A DNA stretch of 24,102 nucleotides from an uncultured Oscillospiraceae bacterium (GTDB taxonomy: Bacteria; Bacillota; Clostridia; Oscillospirales; Acutalibacteraceae): assembly GCA_900540305.1 (NCBI GenBank), contig UQFL01000031.1:1-24102 (forward strand), read 5' to 3'. Position numbers and translations under genes: made by a program. Below are positions 6,587 to 14,044 of this stretch, in pieces. Below the pieces are notes generated by a model. That model was not told the DNA's origin. It saw nothing but the letters and a program-made list of their open reading frames with translations, and ran no database searches. The stretch's first letter is position 1, and each line of letters begins with the position of its first letter.

Positions 6587-8131
6587 TTATTCCGGTAGAT
6601 TTTTTGTAGCAACGAAGTCAGATACGCCGTAATGTACTAAATCCAACATCAAACTGCTAAAATTTGTGTCTCCATAAAATTTAACATTTAAAATGCTGAT
6701 CCCACTAATGTCAACAGAAAAATTTTTTGGCAGATAATTTACACCCATAGTATCTGATGTGAATAACTTCTTGCCATCACCATATATTTCCAAATATGCA
6801 TTTTGCTCAATATTTTTTGAATCTGCCGTAACAAACTGAGTGGCGGAAAGCTTGTCATAATTTCCGTCAAGATTATACGTGACGGAAAAGAGTAACCCGG
6901 AAGAAGTATTTTCATAACCAATACGAATGCAATTCTGCATGGTTTTAGAGTTATTGGAAGTAAGTTTTCTATCATATTCAATCGTGCTATAATATTCCTC
7001 TTTCTCTTGACTCAAACAATTTTCCTCTTTATATAAGGCAAACGGTAAATATTCTTTATAATACGCAACCTTTTTTTGTATTTCCGTGTCATCAGGACGC
7101 AAGGTCTGTGCCATTACCGCCATATCGTAAGCGCCCTGGCGCTCTCCGCTTTTCAACGCTTCATCTGCTTTTGTTAAATATTCGCTCGCTTTGTTTTTCA
7201 GTGCTTGCTCCAGGCGAGCCTGTGCATCTTCTGACAAGTTTGCGCCGAGGGATTCCACATATTCCTTTGCGCCGTCAATGTCGCCGTCATTTATATAATC
7301 TTCTATTTTTGCAAGCTGCGCTTCATATATCTTTGTTTCGTATTCATCAAGTTCGGCTTTCATTTCATCCGTTAAATTTTCATTTCTTAAACTATTCATC
7401 TGCTGCAAAGCGGAATCATAATCTCCGCTCGTTATGTAATTATCAATAAGTGTAAGTTTTTCCTCTAACAGTTTTTCCTGGCATTCAGTCAATTTGCTTT
7501 GTGCATTCTCATACCAATTGTCAGATTCTATCACGCGTGACAATTCACTTACCGCCGTGCTGTAATCCGCCTGTGAATACGCCGTTATTCCCATGCCGTA
7601 TGAAATTTTTGAGCTATACAGCAAATAAAAATCCTGCACTACATTATATAATTCACCGTTATATTGCGCTATGGTTGTTACAGCCGAATAGTCCTGCGGC
7701 AAGAAAATATCGCCTGTAGCTTCAAGTAAATAATTATTTATATCGGTATCTACAGGCTGCTCATTCAACTCATCTTTTGCACTCGTTATGCAATCTTCAA
7801 ATTCATTAAACACGGCTTTTCCTGAATGGGACAAATCGTCGTATACTACCGAATAATCCCCGCAGTAATCCGCAAATACATCCATTACCGCCCCGCCTGA
7901 CTTTGAGTCAAATGCATCACGCATTCTTGCTGACGCGATATTAGGAAATACAACTGCAGAAAGGATTAATACGATTATAATTATAACTGCTATGATGCCA
8001 GCAGACAGCATAATTAGTTTTTTCTTGTTTTTAAAAATATCTTTATAATTCTGCGTCGTTAAGTTAGTTCCACAGTTTGAACATACAATATTTTGTTTCT
8101 CATTTTCAATGCCACAGTTTGTACATCGCAT
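6587..8131 (-). CDS. Zinc-ribbon membrane protein with helical repeats and NPCBM-like ectodomain
   Basis: The 514-residue protein starts with a double-Cys zinc ribbon (Cys3, Cys6, Cys17, Cys20), then a Lys-rich linker and one transmembrane helix (about 39-61). The ribbon should be cytoplasmic and the rest outside. Residues about 180-360 form TPR-like helical repeats, including the units IDNYITSGDYDSA and IEDYINDGDIDGA. Residues about 375-512 are a beta-rich NPCBM-like domain (QNCIRIGYEN, LEIYGDGKKLF, VDISGISILNVKFYG), a family associated with carbohydrate binding. The start has GAGGAG 9 bases upstream. It heads the minus-strand block and faces a zinc-ribbon gene of the same plan across a divergent promoter region. 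Ligand and partner are unknown. Confidence 0.85.
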   Translation of the reverse strand: MRCTNCGIENEKQNIVCSNCGTNLTTQNYKDIFKNKKKLIMLSAGIIAVIIIIVLILSAVVFPNIASARMRDAFDSKSGGAVMDVFADYCGDYSVVYDDLSHSGKAVFNEFEDCITSAKDELNEQPVDTDINNYLLEATGDIFLPQDYSAVTTIAQYNGELYNVVQDFYLLYSSKISYGMGITAYSQADYSTAVSELSRVIESDNWYENAQSKLTECQEKLLEEKLTLIDNYITSGDYDSALQQMNSLRNENLTDEMKAELDEYETKIYEAQLAKIEDYINDGDIDGAKEYVESLGANLSEDAQARLEQALKNKASEYLTKADEALKSGERQGAYDMAVMAQTLRPDDTEIQKKVAYYKEYLPFALYKEENCLSQEKEEYYSTIEYDRKLTSNNSKTMQNCIRIGYENTSSGLLFSVTYNLDGNYDKLSATQFVTADSKNIEQNAYLEIYGDGKKLFTSDTMGVNYLPKNFSVDISGISILNVKFYGDTNFSSLMLDLVHYGVSDFVATKNLPE

Positions 8132-8171
8132 ATTTTCTTCTCCTCAAAACAAATTAAAATCAATATATTTA

Positions 8172-8200
8172 ATTTTAACATTTAAATTTACCGCAGCCAA
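8172..8200 (-). promoter_or_regulatory. Candidate promoter of the zinc-ribbon/NPCBM operon
   Basis: Minus-strand TTGGCT (8195-8200) and TAAAAT (8172-8177) are spaced 17 bp apart, leaving a leader of about 35 bases before the ATG at 8131. Confidence 0.45.
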
Positions 8201-8242
8201 TTCACTGCCAGCGTACTATTGACAAAATTTTTTATTTATCAA

Positions 8243-8278
8243 AAAACACTTTACTAAATGTGTTTTCGCACTTATAAT
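8243..8278 (+). promoter_or_regulatory. Promoter with operator-like palindrome for the LRR/HTH/kinase operon
   Basis: A consensus TATAAT at 8273-8278 has a weak TTTACT at 8250-8255, 17 bp upstream. The -35 sits in the middle of an imperfect palindrome with arms AAAACAC (8243-8249) and GTGTTTT (8260-8266). A repressor or activator bound there could control this promoter and perhaps the divergent one; the HTH gene in the operon is the obvious candidate. Confidence 0.5.
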
Positions 8279-8307
8279 TATGTTAATGAATGATTGGAGG
8301 CGGTATT

Positions 8308-9780
8308 TTGAAAAGGGAATGTCCTGTATGTAACAATCCATTGCCTGAAGAAGCGCATTTTTGTTTACACTGCTTTCATGATTTTAACGAAACACAAGAT
8401 GACAATAAAAAAACAAAACTTCCGATTTTAGATAAAATAAAGCAAAATAAAAAAGCAATAATACTTATTTCCGCAATCTTAATCCTGCTTATTGCCGTTG
8501 CAACTGCCTGCGGTATCTACTATTCTTGCAGGAACAACCAAGCTGACGCGGACACACAAGCAGTTACCACACAAAAGCACGCGGTTTCCACCGTTACGGA
8601 GGAGGACGGTTCCGTTGTTACTACATATGATGACGGGAGTATAGAAACCGTAAAAGCTGACGGAACCGTAATTACTGAAGAGGCTGACGGTACTGTAGTT
8701 ACCGAAAAGACTGACGGCACTGTTATAACTGAAAAGCCAGACGGAACGACCGAAGTTACGCAAAAGCCCACCGAAACGACGACTGAAAATGAAACCACAT
8801 CGGGCAGCGTAACGGAATCCACTACGGAAAGCACGTCAAGCGATTATTCTGATATACCGATAAATAGTAATGATTTTACATTTGAATACAGAAACGGCTC
8901 GCTTATAATCACAAAATATAACGGGAACGATAAGATCGTACGAGTGCCAAATTCTTATAACGGCGATTATGTAACTTATATTGAAGGATTGACTTTTCAG
9001 AATGTAGATGAAGTGGAGCAGATCATTTTTGAAATGGCGCCTAACGATACGAAGCTAAGCTTTGGTTCCAATGCCGTTTGGCTTTGCAACAATTTAAAAA
9101 GTGTTGTTTTTATACGCCCTGATAGCAACAGCGCTAAATTAAAAATAGGCGGTTTTGCCGGTAAGTGCCCATCATTAACAGATATCCAAATATATAATTG
9201 CGATGATTACAGAGTTTATGATTACGGTTTATATTGTTATGATGATCAAGAGGATGGATACGCGCTTCAATATTTTTGCGAGGGGGCGAAAGTCTCCGAA
9301 TGGACTATGCCCGACTGGTGTGTAACCTTAGATAATGCCGTTTTTATGTATAACACCAACATAAAAAGAGTCTATATCCATTCTACAAAAGGTTTTACAC
9401 TTTCAAAATACACTTCTAATTATATGGATGCAGTTTACATTAACGATGATAATAAATATCTCTTTGATGATAACGGTGTAGCAGTATACAACGAAAACAT
9501 GAAAGAACTCCAATTTTTCTCATCTACTGCTAATGTAAAAGAATATACAATAAAAAGCGGGTATTGCTTTAATCCTGGAAGAGGAACGATACTAAGCAAC
9601 AAGATCAATCCGAATCTTGAAGTGCTGCGCATACCAAAAGATGCGGATTTTAAGAACAGCCAAATAAAAAAATACTTCACTTCTTCAGAATCAAATTTGA
9701 AAACGATTTATATTGAAGAAGGTCATCCCAAGATAGATTTTATTAAAGAAAACTTTAAAGGCGAGATAATTATTTATTAA
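8308..9780 (+). CDS. Zinc-ribbon membrane protein with DG nonapeptide repeats and LRR ectodomain
   Basis: The start is set at the TTG at 8308, 7 bases after GGAGG (8296-8300). The in-frame ATG at 8290 is upstream of that ribosome site and close to the predicted transcript start. The 490-residue protein has a zinc ribbon (Cys5, Cys8, Cys19, Cys22), a membrane helix (about 50-71), six DG(S/T) repeats with Asp at 100, 109, 118, 127, 136 and 145 (exact 9-residue period), a Thr/Ser/Glu stalk (about 150-182) and a C-terminal strand-rich domain resembling BspA-like LRR_5 proteins (LIITKYNGNDKIVRVP, VEQIIFEMAPN, LEVLRIPKDADF). It should be an inside-to-outside protein displaying a binding domain on a stalk. 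First gene of an operon with the HTH and kinase genes, 10 bases upstream. Confidence 0.82.
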   Translation: MKRECPVCNNPLPEEAHFCLHCFHDFNETQDDNKKTKLPILDKIKQNKKAIILISAILILLIAVATACGIYYSCRNNQADADTQAVTTQKHAVSTVTEEDGSVVTTYDDGSIETVKADGTVITEEADGTVVTEKTDGTVITEKPDGTTEVTQKPTETTTENETTSGSVTESTTESTSSDYSDIPINSNDFTFEYRNGSLIITKYNGNDKIVRVPNSYNGDYVTYIEGLTFQNVDEVEQIIFEMAPNDTKLSFGSNAVWLCNNLKSVVFIRPDSNSAKLKIGGFAGKCPSLTDIQIYNCDDYRVYDYGLYCYDDQEDGYALQYFCEGAKVSEWTMPDWCVTLDNAVFMYNTNIKRVYIHSTKGFTLSKYTSNYMDAVYINDDNKYLFDDNGVAVYNENMKELQFFSSTANVKEYTIKSGYCFNPGRGTILSNKINPNLEVLRIPKDADFKNSQIKKYFTSSESNLKTIYIEEGHPKIDFIKENFKGEIIIY

Positions 9781-9790
9781 CGGAGAGAAT

Positions 9791-10213
9791 ATGAGAAAAA
9801 GCACAGATGATCTGTTTAAAGGACTTGGCAAAAAATGTGAAATAACAGATTACATAAGCAGTAATTCATCATCATTTGTATATCACAGCATTCATGAACT
9901 TTGGGAACAGGCATGTGAAAAATCCGGGCTTTCAAAAACAAATATAATCAACAAAGCGGATTTTAACTACTGCTATTTTTACGATGTTATAAATGGAAGA
10001 AAGATACCGTCTAAAGACAAGATCATAAGACTTGCGCTAACCATGCATATGAGCCTTGACGACTGCCAGCAGATTTTGCGACTTTCAGACAAGCCCCTAC
10101 TCTATCCGCGAGTTAAACGGGACAGCATAATTATTTATTCGTTGAACAACAATTTGAGTTTTTACGAATGTAATGAACTTCTTAGCAAATTTGATGAGGA
10201 AGTATTAAAATGA
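9791..10213 (+). CDS. HTH (XRE-like) DNA-binding protein linked to a Ser/Thr kinase
   Basis: A 140-residue protein. Residues about 33-90 (LWEQACEKSGLSKTNIINKA, YDVINGRKIPSKDKIIRLAL) have the spacing of an XRE/Cro helix-turn-helix. The tail (LDDCQQILRLSDKPLLYPRVKRDSII) is a pattern I recognise from Clostridia HTH proteins encoded next to Ser/Thr kinases. GGAG precedes the ATG, and the stop overlaps the kinase start by 4 bases (ATGA). It likely acts as regulator or adaptor of the kinase and may bind the palindrome at 8243-8266; the latter is inference. Confidence 0.75.
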   Translation: MRKSTDDLFKGLGKKCEITDYISSNSSSFVYHSIHELWEQACEKSGLSKTNIINKADFNYCYFYDVINGRKIPSKDKIIRLALTMHMSLDDCQQILRLSDKPLLYPRVKRDSIIIYSLNNNLSFYECNELLSKFDEEVLK

Positions 10214-10974
10214 CCAAAAACGATAATGACTTAAAGAATTATATTGACGAAGTTTTATCTTCCGATTATAAAAAACTTGTAACCGTAAAAGACAGTGATA
10301 AAAGCAAAGTATACATTTATGAACAAACAAGCGGCAACAATAAATTGGTTTTGAGGTATTCTGTAAACAGAAATGATGATGTTTTCAGAGAACTGAGAAC
10401 AATACGCAATAAAAACATTGTAAAAATATATGAAGTATGCTCTGACGAAAAATATGTTATAACACTTGAAGAATATATAAACGGAAAAAATCTTTACGAT
10501 ATCATTGAAAAAGGAAATTTGAATAAAAAAAGCGCCTATAAATACGCAATGCAACTTTGCGACGCTTTAGATGTAATCCACAAGGCCGGAATTATACACA
10601 GAGATATTAAACCTGAAAATGTTATAATAACTAAAAATGACAATGCTGTTTTAATTGATTTTTCAATTGCAAGAAAAATAAGTGCCAAAAGCAACAGCGA
10701 TACGGATAATTTAGGTACTATTGGTTATGCTGCGCCTGAACAATACGGTATTTCACAATCTGGAATAGAAACCGACATATACTCTTTAGGCGTATTGCTT
10801 AATATTATGCTCGTAGGCAAACACCCGGCTGTTTCATTACCAAAGGGGGCTGTTAAAAGAATAATAAAAAAAGCAACCTCTACACAAATAGCGGAAAGAT
10901 ACAAAAATGTTAAGAAAATAAAAAGAGAGTTGAAATTTCTTTCCCTATTCAATTTTGTAAAAGAAAGTGTATAA
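10210..10974 (+). CDS. Hanks-type Ser/Thr protein kinase, divergent
   Basis: The catalytic loop HRDIKPEN (130-137, base Asp132 and Asn137), metal loop DFS (150-152), GTIGYAAPE (169-177) and DIYSLG (189-194) identify a eukaryote-like kinase. Oddities: the usual VAIK lysine appears to be Arg49 (KLVLRYS), the glycine-rich loop is poorly formed, and DFG is DFS. ATP binding may therefore be weak or unusual. It is soluble: 254 residues, a bare kinase domain with no membrane helix or PASTA repeats, so any signal must come from a partner. The two zinc-ribbon membrane proteins encoded nearby are plausible partners (inference). Ends just before an inverted repeat and a terminator. Confidence 0.88.
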   Translation: MTKNDNDLKNYIDEVLSSDYKKLVTVKDSDKSKVYIYEQTSGNNKLVLRYSVNRNDDVFRELRTIRNKNIVKIYEVCSDEKYVITLEEYINGKNLYDIIEKGNLNKKSAYKYAMQLCDALDVIHKAGIIHRDIKPENVIITKNDNAVLIDFSIARKISAKSNSDTDNLGTIGYAAPEQYGISQSGIETDIYSLGVLLNIMLVGKHPAVSLPKGAVKRIIKKATSTQIAERYKNVKKIKRELKFLSLFNFVKESV

Positions 10975-11025
10975 ATTTTTAGATGGATAACAAGTGCTTG
11001 TACCTCCTATAAAATACAAATTGTT

Positions 11026-11069
11026 TCTATAATAAATGTTGGGGTGAGAACCTCGAAATTTATTATAGA
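11026..11069. repeat. 12-bp perfect inverted repeat with structured loop
   Basis: TCTATAATAAAT (11026-11037) and ATTTATTATAGA (11058-11069) flank a 20-base loop containing GGTGAGAACC. The right part is followed by a near-direct repeat: AGAACCT..AAATTT occurs at 11049-11061 and again starting at 11067. It lies between the kinase stop and its terminator and could be an RNA structure, an operator or an element end. Confidence 0.6.
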
Positions 11070-11103
11070 ACCTATAAATTTGATTAAATAAAAGCATATA
11101 AAA

Positions 11104-11142
11104 AGAGCCGTTTCTCTTAATTGAGAAACAGTTCTTTTTTTC
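11104..11142 (+). terminator. Rho-independent terminator of the LRR/HTH/kinase operon
   Basis: A stem built on GTTTCTC (11110-11116) and GAGAAAC (11123-11129), extended through flanking GAGC/GTTC pairs, is followed by a run of Ts. Confidence 0.8.
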
Positions 11143-11538
11143 TTTTCAAAACAGTTGCGCAAAATGCTGAAAATAAAATTTTTTTCAAAAAGGGGTTGTT
11201 AAATGTACGGACTTTGCGGCAAAGGAAGTGAAGGGGTTTTAAATTTTTGTAAATTACTGTGAAAAATCGGCTCAAAGGTATATAGTTAACGGCTAAATAT
11301 ATGAGGGTGTAAATATTTTGTAAATAAGATTTTTAAAAACCTCATCCTTTGCTGTTTTCGTGGCTATAAGTAAAGGGACGAAAAAAGTTTGGCTCAAAAG
11401 GTCAAAAAAGTGTGCAAGGATAAGTGGAGGTGCTTCAATTTGTAAAAAAATATAAACATTTCAAAAAACGGTACTTAAAACATCGTTCCCACTTCCTACA
11501 TATATGGAAGGACATTTTTATGAAAGGAGACTGATAAC
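11143..11538 (+). other. 396-bp gap upstream of the HTH gene; leader region
   Basis: No convincing gene. A possible 19-codon leader peptide runs from the ATG at 11202 (MYGLCGKGSEGVLNFCKLL) behind an AAGGGG sequence; its reality is uncertain. Near the end, CTTCC/GGAAG arms flank CATATAT just before the ribosome site of the HTH gene at 11539. Repeated short GTAAAT and AAAGG words give it the look of a regulatory or replication-control leader. Confidence 0.35.
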
Positions 11539-11811
11539 ATGAACGGAAATTATTTTTTGTTGCCGAACAGTATTTTTGACGAAGGTCTGACGCCGATGGA
11601 ATTTACGGTGTATGGTTTTCTGACAAGCAGAGGCGATGCCAAAGGGCAGAGTTTTTATTCGGTACCAAACATCGCGAGAGCCTGCGGTATGTGTGAGAAC
11701 TCCTGCCGTAAGGCAATACGAAGTCTTTCTGAAAAAGGACTGATAGATGTTTCGGAAAGATACTTTGATAACGCAAGGCAGAGTAATCTTTACACGGTGC
11801 TCAAATTATGA
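11539..11811 (+). CDS. Winged-helix HTH protein, replication-initiator-like
   Basis: The 90-residue protein (LPNSIFDEGLTPMEFTVYGFL, then VPNIARACGMCENSCRKAIR, LSEKGLID) is an HTH_36/RepA N-terminal-like winged helix, common in mobile elements of Clostridia just upstream of excisionase and integrase genes. AAAGGAG lies 10 bases before the ATG. Full initiators have a longer C-terminal part; here only the DNA-binding domain is present, so a regulator of excision or a trimmed initiator is more likely than a working replicase starter. A decayed copy lies at 12170-12330, after the excisionase gene. Confidence 0.75.
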   Translation: MNGNYFLLPNSIFDEGLTPMEFTVYGFLTSRGDAKGQSFYSVPNIARACGMCENSCRKAIRSLSEKGLIDVSERYFDNARQSNLYTVLKL

Positions 11812-11963
11812 ACCGCGCCCGGTTCAGCAAACGCTGACAAATAATCTAAAAGGCTTAGTCTTATGAAACAAACATTAAAGACAAATTAATTTAATTAATT
11901 GTAAAATTGTTACCCATTAGTTAGTTCAAAACTGCATTTTAAAAACATGAAAGGAGAATATAA

Positions 11964-12170
11964 ATGAAAAAGATCTACAAAAGTTTTGATGAATTACCAA
12001 TAATGCTATCCGTTACAGAAACAGCGACTGTGCTCGGTATCTCGCGAACAAGCGCCTATGAACTGGTTAAAGGAAATGACTTTCCATCCATAAAGGTTGG
12101 TTCTCGCATTGTTGTTCCGAAAGATGAACTACAAAAATGGATTCAAAAACAACTTGGCTGTAAAGAATAA
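11964..12170 (+). CDS. xis: Excisionase-family MerR-like HTH protein
   Basis: A 68-residue protein with the HTH_17 pattern: LSVTETATVLGISRTSAYEL (15-34), FPSIKVGSRIVVPKDELQKW (41-60). Such proteins bend attachment-site DNA and steer tyrosine integrases toward excision. AAAGGAG precedes the ATG by 7 bases. The integrase gene is about 620 bp downstream on the same strand, the usual order for these islands. Its stop overlaps the start of the decayed HTH copy (TAATG). Confidence 0.88.
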   Translation: MKKIYKSFDELPIMLSVTETATVLGISRTSAYELVKGNDFPSIKVGSRIVVPKDELQKWIQKQLGCKE

Positions 12171-12330
12171 TGAACGGAAATTATTTCACATCACCAAACT
12201 AACTTTTTAAAGGATGTCTATCCTCTGCTGAGTTCACAGTATATTCTTTTCCGGTACTGAGAATATTTACACGGTCAACAAATTATGATGCACCCCCGGT
12301 TTAGGAGATGGTGACTAACAATATAAAAGC
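12170..12330 (+). pseudogene. Decayed second copy of the HTH gene
   Basis: It opens ATGAACGGAAATTATTT exactly as the gene at 11539, then hits a stop. It retains a stretch matching the codons for EFTVY, lacks the middle, and recovers homology at TTTACACGGT, AAATTATGA and a downstream GACTAACAATATAAAAG segment that parallels the sequence after the intact gene. This marks a tandem duplication with the excisionase gene placed between the copies. Confidence 0.72.
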
Positions 12331-12760
12331 CTCTTGCGCCGCTGAACACGGTTTTGGAGACTTTCAGAAAACAATAATGAAGTTAATCAAATAAGATCAT
12401 AAACGGCTGATTTCACGAGTTTGAACCAGGTTATTTTTGCTCTTTTCAGGTAGTTTTGCATGGTTGATTCCTAAGCAGGATAAAGGCTGGGCACACTTTG
12501 GGTGTGCCGAAGCCGAAAAACACCGCAACGGCAACGCCTTGCGGACTTTCAAAAGGTATGTCAAAATGAGGTTGTCGCAAAATTCGCGGCATACTTTTTG
12601 GGCGTTTTGTGTGTCACGAATTTCATAATCCGCGTGGTTGTGCGGTTTTTGCAAAACAATTTGTGCGCCCAAAAGTGATACCATTAGCGATTACAAATAT
12701 ATTTCAAAAATTCCGGTGGTATCGAAAAATTCTCTGGATAATTGATGCTCTAGGTGGTAT
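12331..12760 (+). other. 430-bp structured non-coding stretch before the integrase
   Basis: No supported gene; open frames here lack ribosome sites. It holds a hairpin GGCACAC/GTGTGCC (12490-12508), CCGCAA/TTGCGG arms around 12525-12546, CCGC/GCGG arms around 12631-12646, an inverted repeat GATACCA (12677-12683)/TGGTATC (12717-12723), and a further GGTGGTAT at 12753. A single ATTGATGCT lies at 12741, and CACGGTTTTGGAG at 12347-12359 nearly matches the tRNA crossover core. It could be an oriT used by a helper element, a structured RNA or integrase control DNA; none is proven. Confidence 0.4.
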
Positions 12761-12787
12761 TGTGTGTTGATAAAGGAGCGTGGTGTT

Positions 12788-14002
12788 ATGAAAAAAGAAC
12801 TACTTACGAACGGAAACGCGTTTAAAAGAACTGACGGTCGCTGGGGAGGTGTTGTGTGGTGCAGAAATGAAAAGGGAGAACGGACAAGGAAAAGTTTTTC
12901 CGGCACAACAAAACTTGAAGTCAAGAAAAAGATGAAAAACTACATAAAACAGTTTGAGGATGAATTGGCTGAATCCGCTGAATGCAATAAAACTCTTGCT
13001 GAGGGGATGAAAAACTATCTGCAGGTATTCAAATACCCTTCTGTTGAAAAGACGACCTATGACCGCTGCGAGCAGATATTAAACAACGAGATCACGCCAT
13101 ACATTGGCGGCAAGATCATTTCAAATCTATCTGCTGCGGATATTAAAAAACTGATAAATCAACTCACGGAAAAAGGTTATGCGTTCTCAACAGTCAAGCA
13201 GACATACAATCTGCTCAGCGAGTACTTCCGCTACCTTGAACAGGAAGATATCATTAGCAAAAATCCTATGCTGAATGTAGGACAGATCAAGAAAGCTAAC
13301 TTTTATGCCAAGCAAGGGAAAGAACTCAAGCCGACAAGTGAAACGATTACCGTATTCACAGATAAAGAAGTTGAAAAGTTCAAGGAAGAATGTTTCAGAA
13401 AATTCTCAAACGGTAAACATGTTTATCAACAGGCGGCGGCATACACACTAATGCTCAACACAGGGATAAGAACAGCCGAGGCACTTGGTTTGCTCAACAG
13501 CGACATTGACCTTGAAAACAGAGTTATACATCTGCAGCGAGGCGTTAAAGAAGTCAGCAAGAGAAACGGAATAGAAAAAACATCGGGCAGAGAGATCGAA
13601 GTCGGTAAATTAAAAACCGCGTCGAGCAAGCGGTCTGTACCGCTGAACAACACGGCTGTGGAAATGATCAAGATACTTCAAAATGAGTTCTACTTTGGTG
13701 AGGACTCCCCTCTTATCTGCGATGAGAACGGAAACTTCACAAAACCGTCAAACTTCAGAAAAAGATACTACCGCATACTGAAAGCGGCAGGAATCGAGCG
13801 CAAGGGCTTACACAGCCTGCGCCACACATTCCCCACGAATCTTGTGAACGGAATCAGACAACCCGATGGAACAATCAAATGCTTAACACCTAAACAGGTT
13901 GCCGATCTGCTCGGACACACTACTTCAGAAATCACCGAGATGTATTATGTAAAGCGAAATGATGAAATGCTGAAAGGCATAACCGATGGGTTTGAGATAT
14001 AA
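12788..14002 (+). CDS. int: Tyrosine site-specific integrase of the island
   Basis: About 404 residues, Tn916/phage-type. From the chosen start the catalytic set is Arg228 (TGIRTAEAL), the beta-hairpin Lys276 region (KLKTASSKRSVPL), His342-x-x-Arg345 (HSLRHTF), His377 (LLGHTT) and the Tyr at 386-387 (MYYV). An N-terminal arm-binding domain (WGGVVWCRNEKGERTRKSF) and a SAM-like core-binding domain precede it. The ATG at 12788 is 9 bases after AAAGGAG; the open frame begins upstream at a GTG. It is expected to recombine the tRNA-Trp cores at 44-82 and 15699-15737. Only the ADP-ribosylglycohydrolase gene lies between it and the right end. Confidence 0.93.
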   Translation: MKKELLTNGNAFKRTDGRWGGVVWCRNEKGERTRKSFSGTTKLEVKKKMKNYIKQFEDELAESAECNKTLAEGMKNYLQVFKYPSVEKTTYDRCEQILNNEITPYIGGKIISNLSAADIKKLINQLTEKGYAFSTVKQTYNLLSEYFRYLEQEDIISKNPMLNVGQIKKANFYAKQGKELKPTSETITVFTDKEVEKFKEECFRKFSNGKHVYQQAAAYTLMLNTGIRTAEALGLLNSDIDLENRVIHLQRGVKEVSKRNGIEKTSGREIEVGKLKTASSKRSVPLNNTAVEMIKILQNEFYFGEDSPLICDENGNFTKPSNFRKRYYRILKAAGIERKGLHSLRHTFPTNLVNGIRQPDGTIKCLTPKQVADLLGHTTSEITEMYYVKRNDEMLKGITDGFEI

Positions 14003-14044
14003 TAATAAATTTACTATTCTACTATTGTTCTTAATACTATCGAT

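Noticed and set aside
8599..8757. Minisatellite unrelated to coding
   Set aside because: The 27-bp period is in frame and encodes conserved DG(S/T) units with varied codons, so it is a protein repeat.
8479..8834. Minus-strand frames opposite the DG-repeat region
   Set aside because: They arise from the repeated codons of the plus-strand gene and have no ribosome site.
12397..12684. Minus-strand 95-codon frame in the pre-integrase gap
   Set aside because: No ribosome site and it is antisense to hairpin-rich DNA; the Cys-rich product looks like translated repeat sequence.
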